Both the position numbers and the translations under genes were made by a program. Source: Paenibacillus thermotolerans (GTDB lineage Bacteria; Bacillota; Bacilli; Paenibacillales; YIM-B00363). Taken from it: a stretch of DNA of 51,285 nucleotides. Numbering within the stretch: the stretch's first letter is position 1; every line of letters begins with the position of its first letter. Where the stretch lies: contig NZ_JAQZSG010000033.1 in NCBI RefSeq assembly GCF_028745515.1, forward strand, positions 1-51,285, in the 5' to 3' direction. Of this stretch, positions 35,066-44,441 are shown piece by piece. The notes under the pieces were generated by a model that was not told the origin of the DNA, did no database searches, and saw nothing but the letters and a program-made list of their open reading frames with translations.

Positions 35066-36529
35066 ATGAGACATCATTATTATTGGGCTGTTGTTTTCGC
35101 CTGCATACTCGGTTTGTTGCTGCCCTCCGCAAGTGCGTACGCCTCCAATACGTTTGAAAGCAATTATACGTATGATTTTTGGGGGAATGTCAAAAAGAGC
35201 CTTCCGGCCTTCGAGCTGGTAAACACGCTGGACGCCAGCAGTATGGAAAATATAAAGCTGGGAAGCGTTGACGACGTGTTCGTAAGCAAAGACAGAATCT
35301 TTCTCGTGGATGGGGCGGAAAGCCGCGTGAACGTATTTGATGCGGATTTCAAGCTTCTCGCTTCTATTAAATTAATACGAGATGAAAACGGAAAAATTAT
35401 GGTCAACAAAGATACGAACAAGCAGCTGATGCTGAACAAACCGGAGGGCGTGTTTTATAGCGAAGCTTCCGATGAGCTTTATATAGCCGATACGGAGGCG
35501 GAAAGAATTATCGTTCTTGATGGGAAATCGTACGCTTACAAGAGAACGGTGGAAAGACCCCGAAATATGGTGGGAGCGACCCTGTTTAAGCCTTCCAAGC
35601 TGATTGTCGATAAGGACGGAAAAATGAGTGTCGTTGTTCAAGGCAGCTATGAAGGAATTATCGAAATCAACAGCGACGGCTCGTTCTCCCGTTATTTCGG
35701 CCTTAACAAGCCTAGAGTCAACCTGGTGGATCACTTCTGGAAATCGATCGCCTCCAACCAGCAAAAGCAAAAGATGAAAAAAGTGTTTGCGCCGTCGTTC
35801 AACAATTTGACGATCGACTCGGAAGGGCTCATTTACGCAACGACCTTCGACCCTTCCGCTCAGGACATGGTATTCCGGTTCAATTCCAAGGGCGAAAATG
35901 TGCTCGTGCAAGGCGGTTATTTCCCGGTCATCGGCGACCTGCGCAGCCGCGGTTCGGCGGATTTGAAAAGCCAGTTCGTGGATATCGCGGTTTCCGATTA
36001 CGGAGTGTATGCCTTACTGGATAAAACGCAAGGCAGAGTCTTTCTTTATAATTTCGAAGGGGATTTGATGAACATATTCAATTCCTCGGGGAATTTGAAA
36101 GGCAATGTCAAGGACCCGACGGCCATTGCATGGTTCGGGGATCGGTTGATCGTAACGGATAAGCAATTCGCAAGCGCTTATCTATTTCAGCCTACCGAAT
36201 TCGGCCAAGCGGCTCTTAATGCCGAAAAACAATATTTTAACGGGAATTGGGAGGCTGCCGGCCAATATTTCGAAGATACGCTCAAGCTGAATGCAAATTA
36301 CGACATTGCCTATACGGGAGTAGGCAGAAATTATCTCATGCAGGATCTGTTTGACAAAGCGATGTATTACCTCAAGCTCGGCAATAACCGGAATTATTAT
36401 TCGAAAGCTTACGCCGAGCATCGCAATAGGTTTGTTCAACTGAATTTCATATGGTTCGTCATCCCGTTTCTGCTCCTGGCGGCCGCCTTATTCTATTCGG
36501 AATACAAGTACAGCAAGAAAAACAATTAG
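35066..36529 (+). CDS. Exported NHL-repeat/TPR protein with C-terminal membrane anchor
   Basis: Protein of about 487 residues. A signal sequence (about 5-26, ending SASAYASN) is followed by beta-propeller repeats (about 60-390; for example VDDVFVSKDRIFLVDGAESRVNVFD, AIAWFGDRLIVTDKQFASAYLF) of NHL/6-bladed type, a short TPR-like helical pair (about 400-455, AEKQYFNGNWEAAGQYFEDT) and a C-terminal membrane helix (about 460-478) with a basic tail. It would face outward, tethered at the C end. It sits between permease pairs in the operon and may be a scaffold or glycan sensor of the transporter block; this is inference. ATG 35066 has GGAAAGGAAGG upstream; the frame is open to 34760 inside the permease gene but that part is not a plausible coding extension. 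Confidence 0.8.
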   Translation: MRHHYYWAVVFACILGLLLPSASAYASNTFESNYTYDFWGNVKKSLPAFELVNTLDASSMENIKLGSVDDVFVSKDRIFLVDGAESRVNVFDADFKLLASIKLIRDENGKIMVNKDTNKQLMLNKPEGVFYSEASDELYIADTEAERIIVLDGKSYAYKRTVERPRNMVGATLFKPSKLIVDKDGKMSVVVQGSYEGIIEINSDGSFSRYFGLNKPRVNLVDHFWKSIASNQQKQKMKKVFAPSFNNLTIDSEGLIYATTFDPSAQDMVFRFNSKGENVLVQGGYFPVIGDLRSRGSADLKSQFVDIAVSDYGVYALLDKTQGRVFLYNFEGDLMNIFNSSGNLKGNVKDPTAIAWFGDRLIVTDKQFASAYLFQPTEFGQAALNAEKQYFNGNWEAAGQYFEDTLKLNANYDIAYTGVGRNYLMQDLFDKAMYYLKLGNNRNYYSKAYAEHRNRFVQLNFIWFVIPFLLLAAALFYSEYKYSKKNN

Positions 36530-36561
36530 ACTCCGCCGCGCATCGCAATCAGGTGAACGAA

Positions 36562-37218
36562 ATGCTCCAAAGAAAGGGTATGATTCGATTTATGGCCGGA
36601 ATGATTGATGATGGAAAATATTTGTTTTACGTACTCTTTCATCCGTTTGACGGATTTTACGATATTAAATTTCTAAGGAAGAAAAATTACGCGATCCCGG
36701 CGATCATCATGCTGGTCTGCGGCATTACGGGTATTATGAGCTATCAATACACCGGGTATATTTTGAACTATAATCCTTTGTTTGCGATGAACAGCATCAC
36801 GATATTTCTCACCACTTTGTTCCCTTATTTATTGTTTCTGATCAGCAATTGGAGCATAACGACGCTGTTCGACGGGAACGGCTCCATGGGCGACATTTTT
36901 ATCGTCTTGAGTTATGCGCTGGTGCCGAAGCTGCTATTCGATATCGCGGGAATCGTTTTGAGCAATGTCATTATTCAGGAAGAAGCGGGGCTTCTGTATG
37001 CATTTATGGCCATCGGAACGGTGTGGTTCATCTTCTTGCTGTTCTGCGGACTGTGCGTCATTCATGAATATACGGTGGTAACGAACGTTGTCACGCTGCT
37101 CGTCTCGTTCTGTTCCGCGATCATTATTGTGTTTCTATCCATGTTGTATTTCACGCTGCTGGGAAAAGTAATCGGATTCGTTTACGCACTATTCAGCGAA
37201 TTGACAAAAAGGTGGTGA
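36562..37218 (+). CDS. Yip1-like multi-span membrane protein
   Basis: About 218 residues with five hydrophobic segments (starting YAIPAIIMLVCGITGIMSY and ending FCSAIIIVFLSMLYFTLLG). The N-terminal DGKYLFYVLFHPFDGFYDIKF and the spaced helices resemble the Yip1 domain family (YIP1/YIPF-like in bacteria), whose function in bacteria is unknown. I prefer ATG 36562, preceded by AGGTGA; the frame is open upstream to 36451 within the preceding gene. It follows the NHL/TPR gene by 32 bases and precedes the DUF5696-like gene by 4, suggesting these three membrane or surface proteins work together. Confidence 0.75.
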   Translation: MLQRKGMIRFMAGMIDDGKYLFYVLFHPFDGFYDIKFLRKKNYAIPAIIMLVCGITGIMSYQYTGYILNYNPLFAMNSITIFLTTLFPYLLFLISNWSITTLFDGNGSMGDIFIVLSYALVPKLLFDIAGIVLSNVIIQEEAGLLYAFMAIGTVWFIFLLFCGLCVIHEYTVVTNVVTLLVSFCSAIIIVFLSMLYFTLLGKVIGFVYALFSELTKRW

Positions 37219-37222
37219 CAGC

Positions 37223-39847
37223 ATGATAAAAAATGTGAGCGGAGCGGCGGTCATACGAATCAAGAGAATAGGGAAGAAAGAACTCCTATATGCCCTGCTG
37301 GCAGTGTTAATCATCGCGGCAGCTTGTTTTACGCCTACCGTCATCAAGCATTTGAACATAAAGCGGCAAGCGCTCCCTGAGTATCATAAAGCGGGCTTGT
37401 CGGCTTCTCTAGGCGAGATAGAAAAAAACGCAGGCACCGTTCTTTTGGCGAGCGGGGAAGGAAAAGAGCTTTATATCGATACCGCTACCTTGAATGTGAA
37501 AGTAGCCGATACGAAAACCGGCGCCGAATGGAACAGCATATATACGGATGAAAAAAGCGGCGATGCGGAGAAATCGCCGATCGTGATCAAGTTTCTGGGC
37601 AATGACAGCGCAATGTACGAATGGGACGCGTACAAGTACGCCATTCAAAGCGGCAACTACAAGCTGAATAAAATCGATAACGGCGTTCAGATCGTATTTG
37701 ATTTTTTTGAAACGGAATCGTACCGACTGAATGAATATATGCCTCAAAAAATATCGGTCGAACATTACCAAACCGAGTTTCTGGACCAGCTGGACCGGAA
37801 GTTTAATGAAGGAAAAATTACAGCGGCGGAAGTCGTTAAGTATCAAGATGCTTTGAATCTAACGTATCAGCTGGATGAAGATAACGGTCTCTATTTCTCC
37901 AAGTTCTCGGGGCTTCCGCCGCTTTCGCTTGTGAAAGATCTGATCAATTTCTCGAAAGCGGTTGAATATACGACGGAAATGCTGGTCGCGGACAGTCAAC
38001 AGTTCGGAATCAATGTAACGATTACGAAGCCCGCAAAATTCGTAATTACGATGGAAGCGACTCTGGATCAAGGGGATTTGGTAGTACATATACCGACCTA
38101 TGAAATTGAGAACGGAAACGAATTTTATACGATACAGAACATATCCGTATTCCCATCCTTCGGACTCGCATCCGCGGAGAAGGCGGACAACGGGTACATA
38201 GTTGTACCGGACGGTTCCGGAGCTTTATTCGAGCTCAATACGTTCAACGGCAAATATCCGGAATACGAAAGGCCGGTGTACAACAACAATTATTACGGCA
38301 CGCTGTATGAAATGCCCGAATTTCCCGAAAATCTCACAATGCCCGTGTTCGGCATGTACCATACCGATCTTGAAGGAAAATCCCAAGGATTTATGGGGAT
38401 TATTGAATCCGGGGCGGAGCTCGGATCGATCAAGGTTCAACTGGGCACAAAGGACACTTCGGCCGGCGGGACCTTCTATAACAAAGTGTACAGCACTTTC
38501 GATTCCATGCAGTATTCGCGCGTCAAGGTGTTTGGGCCCTACAGCGACAATGAAGCGCGGTTTCTGTCGTCCACCGGCTTGATTCCCGTCGATTATTCCG
38601 TAAGATACAAGCTGTTCCCCGATCAGGTAACCTATTACGACATGGCGAAGACGTACCGGGAATACCTGATGGAAAAATACGACATAACGGCATCGTATAA
38701 TGCTATGCCAAAGCTTTTCCTCGATGTGATCGGAACCGTCACGCTGGAAAAGAGATTTCTAGGAATCCCGTATAAAGAGCCTTATTCCATGACGAAATAT
38801 AGTCAGCTGCTTGCGATCATGAACGATTTAAAGGGTGTAAACAAAATCGTCAACTATAAGGGCGTATTTAACAACGGGCTGAATAATTCGATCTCAAACA
38901 AAGCGGTTTTGGCGGGTTCGAATGGAAGCAAAGACGATTTTGAAGCCTTAATGAAAGTTTTCGACGGTGAAAACAATAGGCTGTTCCTCAATGCCGATTT
39001 GATGAGAGTATCGGACACGAGCGGAGGCTTCTGGCCGAAAACGAATGCGCTGCACGGATATGACGGGAAGCCGGTTGAATTGATGAAGTACAACTATTCC
39101 GACGGCTGGTTCAATCCGCGCAGCACGAAGCAATACTTGCTGCATCCTTTGTATTTGAGCGATACGGTGGATAAATTTATAAGAAGCTCTAAGGATTACC
39201 CCACTATTTTTGTGAATGATATGGGGTCCGCTTATTATGCCAATTACAATCCGCGCGATATCGTCGATCCCGTCATTGCCGATTCGATCGTGCAGGATAA
39301 CTTGAACAAACTATCGGAAAGCAAAACAATCGCACTGGAAAATCCGAATGTCGATAACATCAGGTTTGCGGCATATGCGGCCGATATATCGCGGGAGAGC
39401 AGCAATTACGGAACGATGTACGTCTCCATTCCGTTCCGGCAGCTGGTCATGAACGGGCTGACGGAATATACAACCTTGAATGTGAATATGTCTGCGGACC
39501 GAAGCGATTACTTTATATTGCAAGCGTTGGAGCTCGGCAGCATTCCGAAGTTTACGATCAGCGCCGAAAATGTCGATGTCCTTAAAAATACCGAATATAG
39601 CGATTATTTTTCGATCCAGTACTCCGTTCTTAAGGAAAAAATAAAGTCCGTTTATGACGAGTACAGCAAAGGGCTTTCAGAAATAGGCACGAAGGAAATT
39701 GTCGACCACCGGATGCTCGCGAAGAACGTGTTTGAAACGACCTATGCGTCAGGGGTATCGGTTATTGTGAATTACAATAAATTTCCGGTATCCGTAGCTG
39801 GAGCTCGTCTGGATGCACTCGGCTATATCATCGAGTCAAAATCGTAA
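37223..39847 (+). CDS. DUF5696-like membrane-anchored protein
   Basis: Large protein of 874 residues with a basic N terminus and one membrane helix (about 20-38), the rest probably outside the cell. From about 50 to 400 it has beta-rich sequence (ELYIDTATLNVKVADTKTG, GYIVVPDGSGALFELN) like the super-sandwich domains that precede the barrel in several glycosidase families. From about 480 to 800 alternating strands and helices (KLFLDVIGTVTLEKR, NRLFLNADLMRV, YPTIFVNDMGSAYYANYN) suggest a TIM-barrel-like domain with conserved acidic residues. I associate this architecture with DUF5696, a family of unknown function found with sugar transporter genes. A glycosidase or glycan-binding role is inference; no catalytic pair is proven. 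Confidence 0.75.
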   Translation: MIKNVSGAAVIRIKRIGKKELLYALLAVLIIAAACFTPTVIKHLNIKRQALPEYHKAGLSASLGEIEKNAGTVLLASGEGKELYIDTATLNVKVADTKTGAEWNSIYTDEKSGDAEKSPIVIKFLGNDSAMYEWDAYKYAIQSGNYKLNKIDNGVQIVFDFFETESYRLNEYMPQKISVEHYQTEFLDQLDRKFNEGKITAAEVVKYQDALNLTYQLDEDNGLYFSKFSGLPPLSLVKDLINFSKAVEYTTEMLVADSQQFGINVTITKPAKFVITMEATLDQGDLVVHIPTYEIENGNEFYTIQNISVFPSFGLASAEKADNGYIVVPDGSGALFELNTFNGKYPEYERPVYNNNYYGTLYEMPEFPENLTMPVFGMYHTDLEGKSQGFMGIIESGAELGSIKVQLGTKDTSAGGTFYNKVYSTFDSMQYSRVKVFGPYSDNEARFLSSTGLIPVDYSVRYKLFPDQVTYYDMAKTYREYLMEKYDITASYNAMPKLFLDVIGTVTLEKRFLGIPYKEPYSMTKYSQLLAIMNDLKGVNKIVNYKGVFNNGLNNSISNKAVLAGSNGSKDDFEALMKVFDGENNRLFLNADLMRVSDTSGGFWPKTNALHGYDGKPVELMKYNYSDGWFNPRSTKQYLLHPLYLSDTVDKFIRSSKDYPTIFVNDMGSAYYANYNPRDIVDPVIADSIVQDNLNKLSESKTIALENPNVDNIRFAAYAADISRESSNYGTMYVSIPFRQLVMNGLTEYTTLNVNMSADRSDYFILQALELGSIPKFTISAENVDVLKNTEYSDYFSIQYSVLKEKIKSVYDEYSKGLSEIGTKEIVDHRMLAKNVFETTYASGVSVIVNYNKFPVSVAGARLDALGYIIESKS

Positions 39848-39860
39848 GGAGCCATTCGAC

Positions 39861-40763
39861 ATGCGAATTTCATATAAAAATATGAGAAAAATAAACGGCA
39901 TCGTGTTTGTACTGCCGTGGCTGATCGGTTTCATATTGTTCTTTTTGACGCCGCTGGCGAGCACGATCAAATACTCCTTTCATGAAGTAGGCGTGGCAGA
40001 CTCGGGAGGGATGGTGCTTCATTATGTCGGCTTTCAAAATTACACGAATCTTTTTAACGTTGAAGTATCGAGCCAGAGCCGACAGTTTTTAAGAGTATTT
40101 TCGGATGAAAATCTCAATATTTTTATCAATACTCCTGTCATCGTCATCTTCAGTCTGTTCTGCGCGATCCTGATCAACGTGAAATTCAAGGGGCAGGGGC
40201 TTGCCAGGGTCGTCTTCTTTCTGCCCATCGTATTGGGATTGAAGGTAGTCGTCGATTTAATTTTGGTGACTACGGGCGGGGATGTGGCTGATGCAGCGGT
40301 AGCGAACCGGTTCGATAACGGTATGCTGATGGAATTTCTGCGCACGTACACGTTTCTTCCCAGGCAGGTTACGGTTTTTATATCCGATTTAGCCAACGAC
40401 ATTTTCATGCTTATATCGCAGACCGGGGTTCAGACTCTCATTTTTTTGGCGGGGTTGCAGTCTATTAACAGATCGCTTTACGAGGTGGCCAAAATAGAAG
40501 GCGCCAACGGCTACGAAATTTTTTGGAAAATTACGCTGCCCTTGCTGTCGAATATTTCGCTGTTTGCATTGATCTACACGTTTGTCGATATGTTCCTCAA
40601 GTCCACGATCTCAACGGAGATATACTACTTCGCATTCAATAAGAACAATATCGGTGTCGGTTCCGCGCTGTCGGTCGTTTATTTGGTCAATGTATTAGTC
40701 GATTTGCTCATATTGATGCTAGTACTTAGCAGGGTGGTGAAGTGGAACAATGCTGCAAAGTGA
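39861..40763 (+). CDS. Sugar ABC transporter permease, MalF/UgpA-type
   Basis: CUT1 membrane subunit of about 300 residues, first of the second permease pair. It has six helices and the EAA-like loop EVAKIEGANGYEIFWKITLP. Between helices it carries an extended loop (SSQSRQFLRVFSDENLNIFI) and a further one (TTGGDVADAAVANRFDNGML), longer than in the LplB-type subunits. ATG 39861 has AAGGAG 9 bases upstream; the frame extends back to 39813 inside the preceding gene. It overlaps the next gene by 14 bases. Confidence 0.9.
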   Translation: MRISYKNMRKINGIVFVLPWLIGFILFFLTPLASTIKYSFHEVGVADSGGMVLHYVGFQNYTNLFNVEVSSQSRQFLRVFSDENLNIFINTPVIVIFSLFCAILINVKFKGQGLARVVFFLPIVLGLKVVVDLILVTTGGDVADAAVANRFDNGMLMEFLRTYTFLPRQVTVFISDLANDIFMLISQTGVQTLIFLAGLQSINRSLYEVAKIEGANGYEIFWKITLPLLSNISLFALIYTFVDMFLKSTISTEIYYFAFNKNNIGVGSALSVVYLVNVLVDLLILMLVLSRVVKWNNAAK

Positions 40764-41745
40764 TGTGCGGGCCGGAAAACCAATAAACGCGTATGCAGTG
40801 AAAGAGAAGCTTCGGAGAGTCATATTCGGTTATTTCTTCTTGTCATTAGTGATCGGACTCGGTTTCGCCATATTATATCCTTTAATAAAGCTGCTTCCGG
40901 TCGTATTTAACAATTTGGAGGATTTGGGAAATCCCGACGTCATTTGGGTCCCGATCGAGTTTTCGACGGTCAGCTTTCAGGCGGCCATGCGGCTCGTGTT
41001 CGGCAACGGCGTGCCTATGCTGCAATCCGTAGCATATGCCGCCGTGATCGCCTTCATCCAAATATTTGTGAGTGCCATCGCGGGGTATTCGCTCGGACGG
41101 GTCGACTTCTGGGGGAAAAACGCCGTCATGTTTCTCGTCATCCTTACCTTCGTCGTACCTCCGCAGTCGCTGTTGATCTCTCAATATTTAAGCTTCAAGG
41201 ACTTTGATATTTTCGGCATCATTTCGGCGGTTAACGGCGAACCGATCGACTTGATCAACAAGCCTTACTCGCTATATTTATTGGCGCTATTCGGCTTTGG
41301 GGTAAAGCAAAGCATGTTCGTATTCATATTCCGCCAATTTTTCAGGGGGCTGCCTAAAGAGCTGGAGGAAGCCGCTTATATTGACGGCTGCGGCTTTTAT
41401 AAGACATATTTCAGAATCGGTCTTCCGAACGCCGTACCGGCTATTATGACGGTTGCCATTCTAGCCTTCGTCTGGAATTACGGGGACACTTACTATACGG
41501 GTTATTTCCATGCCGACGGACCGTATGTAAGTATGAGGCTTGCATCGACATTTGCGCCGGCCAACGTGAATAACATTTTATACGCGATAAGAACATGGTA
41601 TGACGCGCCGGGGGCTACAACGTTTGCCTTCGATGCCGTAAAGCAAGCGGCCGCCATCATCTATCTCCTGCCGCTGCTGGTTATATACTTCGTTGTACAG
41701 AAACGGATCGTCGAGAACTTTGAACAGTCGGGTATCGTGGGTTGA
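40750..41745 (+). CDS. Sugar ABC transporter permease, MalG/UgpE-type
   Basis: CUT1 membrane subunit of 331 residues, second of the second permease pair, six helices. The EAA loop is EEAAYIDGCGFYKTYFRIGL with PNAVPA following. The C terminus IVENFEQSGIVG is the common ending of this type. The start lies 14 bases inside the upstream permease gene. The two pairs in one operon with two receptors suggest two importers, or one importer with alternative membrane parts. Confidence 0.9.
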   Translation: MLQSDVRAGKPINAYAVKEKLRRVIFGYFFLSLVIGLGFAILYPLIKLLPVVFNNLEDLGNPDVIWVPIEFSTVSFQAAMRLVFGNGVPMLQSVAYAAVIAFIQIFVSAIAGYSLGRVDFWGKNAVMFLVILTFVVPPQSLLISQYLSFKDFDIFGIISAVNGEPIDLINKPYSLYLLALFGFGVKQSMFVFIFRQFFRGLPKELEEAAYIDGCGFYKTYFRIGLPNAVPAIMTVAILAFVWNYGDTYYTGYFHADGPYVSMRLASTFAPANVNNILYAIRTWYDAPGATTFAFDAVKQAAAIIYLLPLLVIYFVVQKRIVENFEQSGIVG

Positions 41746-41789
41746 GATCTGCATTTAGCAAAACTACTTTAATTTAAAGGAAGAGGCGG

Positions 41790-43337
41790 ATGAAAACGAA
41801 ATTGACGGACAAATTATCTTTCGACGCTCAAGTGTTAATCGACGCGGACGTAACCTATCAAAAGATCGATAACTTCGGCGCATCCGACGCGTGGTCGATG
41901 GAGCCGCTCGGGAAATATTGGACCGAAGAAAATAAAGCGCGCGTGGCGGATTTGCTCTTCTCCAGGGAGAAGGGAATCGGCCTGTCCGCTTGGCGGTTCA
42001 ACATCGGTGCGGGCTCTACGGAGACGGACCAAGCGATTATCGGGAATCCGTGGCGCCGGGCGGATGCGTTCAAATCGTCCGGGGACGGCGAATACGATTG
42101 GAGCAAACAGGCGGGTCAGGTGTGGTTTTTGAGGGCGGCCAAAGAACGGGGCGTGGATACGCTGATCGCTTTCGTAAACAGCCCGCCGGTTTGGATGACA
42201 AAGAACGGTCACGCCCAGCCGGATCCGGCGGTGGGCTCCACCAATTTAAAGGAAGGCTTTGAAGGCGAGTTTGCGGCATACTTAATCGATGTGCTGAAGC
42301 ATTTTCAAGAGGAAGGCATCGAGTTTCAGTATATTAGTCCCATTAACGAGCCGACATGGGATTGGAACAAAGCGGGGCAGGAAGGGAACCGCTATAATAA
42401 TGACGATTTGAAGCGTGTCATTCTCGAGCTGCACAGGCAGCTGAAGGAGAAGGGCCTTACGGCGCAAATCAGCGCTCCGGACGGCGTTGAAATTACATCG
42501 CTGCTGGATGACGAATACTTCAACATGTTTACGAACAACGAACGGTATACGGGCGGCGCCAACAGTCTGGGAACGGGCAAATACCGGGAATACATTAAGG
42601 ATTTGCTCGGGGACCCGGAAATGAGGGAAGCGGTCGGCAATAAAATCGCATCGCATTCGTATTGGTCCGATTACAGCAAACCCGGCGACGACCGTCTCGG
42701 CAAACTCAGAGAATTGCTCGCCGCCAATATGAAAAAATACGACCCGGACTCCAAGTATTGGATGACGGAATATTGTATTCTCGGCCCGGGCGGCCCCGGC
42801 CGCGACTTGGGAATCGATGCGGCGCTGCACGTCGCCCGCACGATTCATTTCGATTTGACGAAGGCGAATGCGGCGGCATGGCAATGGTGGACGGCGGTCT
42901 CCAAAGAAGATTATAAGGACGGCTTGATTTACACCGATTTCCATAATGAGGGGGATGAGCAAACCGTTCTCCCTTCGAAAATATTGTGGGCGCTCGGCAA
43001 CTACAGCAAATTTATACGTCCCGGCGCCGTGCGCGTCGCGTTAACGGGGCTTGACGAGGAAGCGCGAAGCGGGCTGTTCGGCTCCGCTTACGTCCATGAA
43101 GGGGAACAGACGGTCACGGCCGTCTTCGTCAACGACAGCTGCGAGGATCGGCGCATTTCGATTTCTTTACAAGTACTTCGTCCGGAAGCTGCAGCCGCCG
43201 TCATGCAATACTACGTCACTTCAGCCGAAAGCGATCTGAAGCGGGGCGAGGACGTTCCGGTTCGGGCGGACGGTACGCTGGCAGCCGTCGTTCCTGCACG
43301 CTCCGTAGTGACGTTGTACGGGGGATTTATGGGATAG
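41790..43337 (+). CDS. Cytoplasmic glycoside hydrolase family 30
   Basis: Retaining TIM-barrel hydrolase of 515 residues, no signal peptide. Acid/base Glu187 in SPINEPTWDW and nucleophile Glu327 in KYWMTEYCI are present; KIDNFGASDAWS opens the fold as in endo-beta-1,6-galactanase-like members. Related to the anchored GH30 at 26608 (shared IGAG, NSPP, SPINEPxWDW and NYSKFI/RPG blocks) but cytoplasmic, so it probably works on imported oligosaccharides. GGAAGAGG precedes the ATG. It is the last gene before the LacI regulator. Confidence 0.9.
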   Translation: MKTKLTDKLSFDAQVLIDADVTYQKIDNFGASDAWSMEPLGKYWTEENKARVADLLFSREKGIGLSAWRFNIGAGSTETDQAIIGNPWRRADAFKSSGDGEYDWSKQAGQVWFLRAAKERGVDTLIAFVNSPPVWMTKNGHAQPDPAVGSTNLKEGFEGEFAAYLIDVLKHFQEEGIEFQYISPINEPTWDWNKAGQEGNRYNNDDLKRVILELHRQLKEKGLTAQISAPDGVEITSLLDDEYFNMFTNNERYTGGANSLGTGKYREYIKDLLGDPEMREAVGNKIASHSYWSDYSKPGDDRLGKLRELLAANMKKYDPDSKYWMTEYCILGPGGPGRDLGIDAALHVARTIHFDLTKANAAAWQWWTAVSKEDYKDGLIYTDFHNEGDEQTVLPSKILWALGNYSKFIRPGAVRVALTGLDEEARSGLFGSAYVHEGEQTVTAVFVNDSCEDRRISISLQVLRPEAAAAVMQYYVTSAESDLKRGEDVPVRADGTLAAVVPARSVVTLYGGFMG

Positions 43338-43356
43338 ATTTCTGTTTCAATTTTTT

Positions 43357-43387
43357 AAGGTATTTGTTACCTTTAGTGTAATACCTT
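43357..43387. repeat. Inverted repeat before the LacI gene
   Basis: AAGGTATT (43357-43364) is repeated in inverse as AATACCTT (43380-43387), and AAGGTA also pairs with TACCTT at 43368-43373. It could be an mRNA hairpin in the leader or an operator unlike the TGAAAC type. The regulator start codon is 20 bases further on. Confidence 0.4.
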
Positions 43388-43406
43388 GCTGAAAGGATTA
43401 TCCAAT

Positions 43407-44441
43407 ATGAAAAGTATTACGGTCTATGATATTGCAAGGGAAGCGAACGTTTCGGTAGCGACGGTATCGCGCGTTCTTAACGATACGGCTCCCGTCAAGG
43501 CAAGCACGCGGGAGAAGGTCAATGCCATCATCAAGAAGCACCAGTTTCAACCCAATGCGCTTGCGAGAAGCTTGATCAGCAAAGTAACGGGGATGATCGG
43601 CATGATTCTCCCGGATATTACAAATCCTTTCTTCCCGGAAGTAATCAGCGGGGCCGAAGCGGAAGCGCGTACTAAGGGATATACGTTCTTTTTGTGCGAC
43701 ACGGGAGGAGACTATCAGCGGGAATCGGAATACCTCACGATATTAAAGGAAAAGAGAGTAGACGGGATTATTTTCCTCGGGGGAAGAATCAATCTGGCTC
43801 GCTGCAATCCGGAGCTTGCAGAGGAGGTTGTCGAGCTTTCGAAGCAAATTCCGATCGTTCTGGTCAACGGAAATCTTCCGAAGAGCAATCTGTATCGGGT
43901 GATGACGGATGAAGCGGCCGGGGCGGAACTGGCTGCCCAGCATCTGATCGATCTCGGGCATAAAGATATAGCGTTTATCGGCGGCTGGAGCCACATGAGC
44001 ACGACGACTCAGAAGGTGAAAGCTTTTAAAAGAAAAATGGAAGAAAACGGCTTGCCGGTAAGGCCGGAATGGATTTTACCCGGCGATTTCAGCGTCGAAA
44101 GCGGGAAAGAGCTGATGGGCAAGCTGATCGGCATGAAAGAAAGGCCGACGGCGGTAATGTGCGTGAACGACTTTACCGCCGTCGGAGCCGTTAAGACGGC
44201 AATCGAGAGCGGGCTGCGAATACCCGACGACATATCGGTCGCCGGCTACGATGACACCCAGTTATCCACCGTCCTGATCCCGGAATTGACAACCGTTACC
44301 CAGCAAACCTATGAGTTGGGGAAACAATCCGTACAAATCCTTCATCAGCTCATTAGCCGGGAAAAGGCGAGAAGGCTGACGGTACTTCGCCCGCAGCTGG
44401 TCGTTCGGCAAAGCACCGGCCCGAATAAGCTTACAAGATAA
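43407..44441 (+). CDS. LacI-family transcriptional regulator
   Basis: Sugar-responsive DNA-binding repressor of about 344 residues. The helix-turn-helix and hinge occupy residues 1-60 (ITVYDIAREANVSVATVSRV) and the ligand-binding core follows with GMILPDITNPFFPEVISGAE, the central IVLVNGNLP and IPDDISVAGYDDTQLS. ATG 43407 has GAAAGGA 9 bases upstream; an in-frame TTG at 43386 is in the leader inverted repeat. It sits in the middle of the locus, and the operator pair at 44480-44507 is 38 bases after its stop. It is the best candidate to bind the TGAAAC-type sites. The effector is probably a galactan- or arabinan-derived sugar. Confidence 0.93.
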   Translation: MKSITVYDIAREANVSVATVSRVLNDTAPVKASTREKVNAIIKKHQFQPNALARSLISKVTGMIGMILPDITNPFFPEVISGAEAEARTKGYTFFLCDTGGDYQRESEYLTILKEKRVDGIIFLGGRINLARCNPELAEEVVELSKQIPIVLVNGNLPKSNLYRVMTDEAAGAELAAQHLIDLGHKDIAFIGGWSHMSTTTQKVKAFKRKMEENGLPVRPEWILPGDFSVESGKELMGKLIGMKERPTAVMCVNDFTAVGAVKTAIESGLRIPDDISVAGYDDTQLSTVLIPELTTVTQQTYELGKQSVQILHQLISREKARRLTVLRPQLVVRQSTGPNKLTR

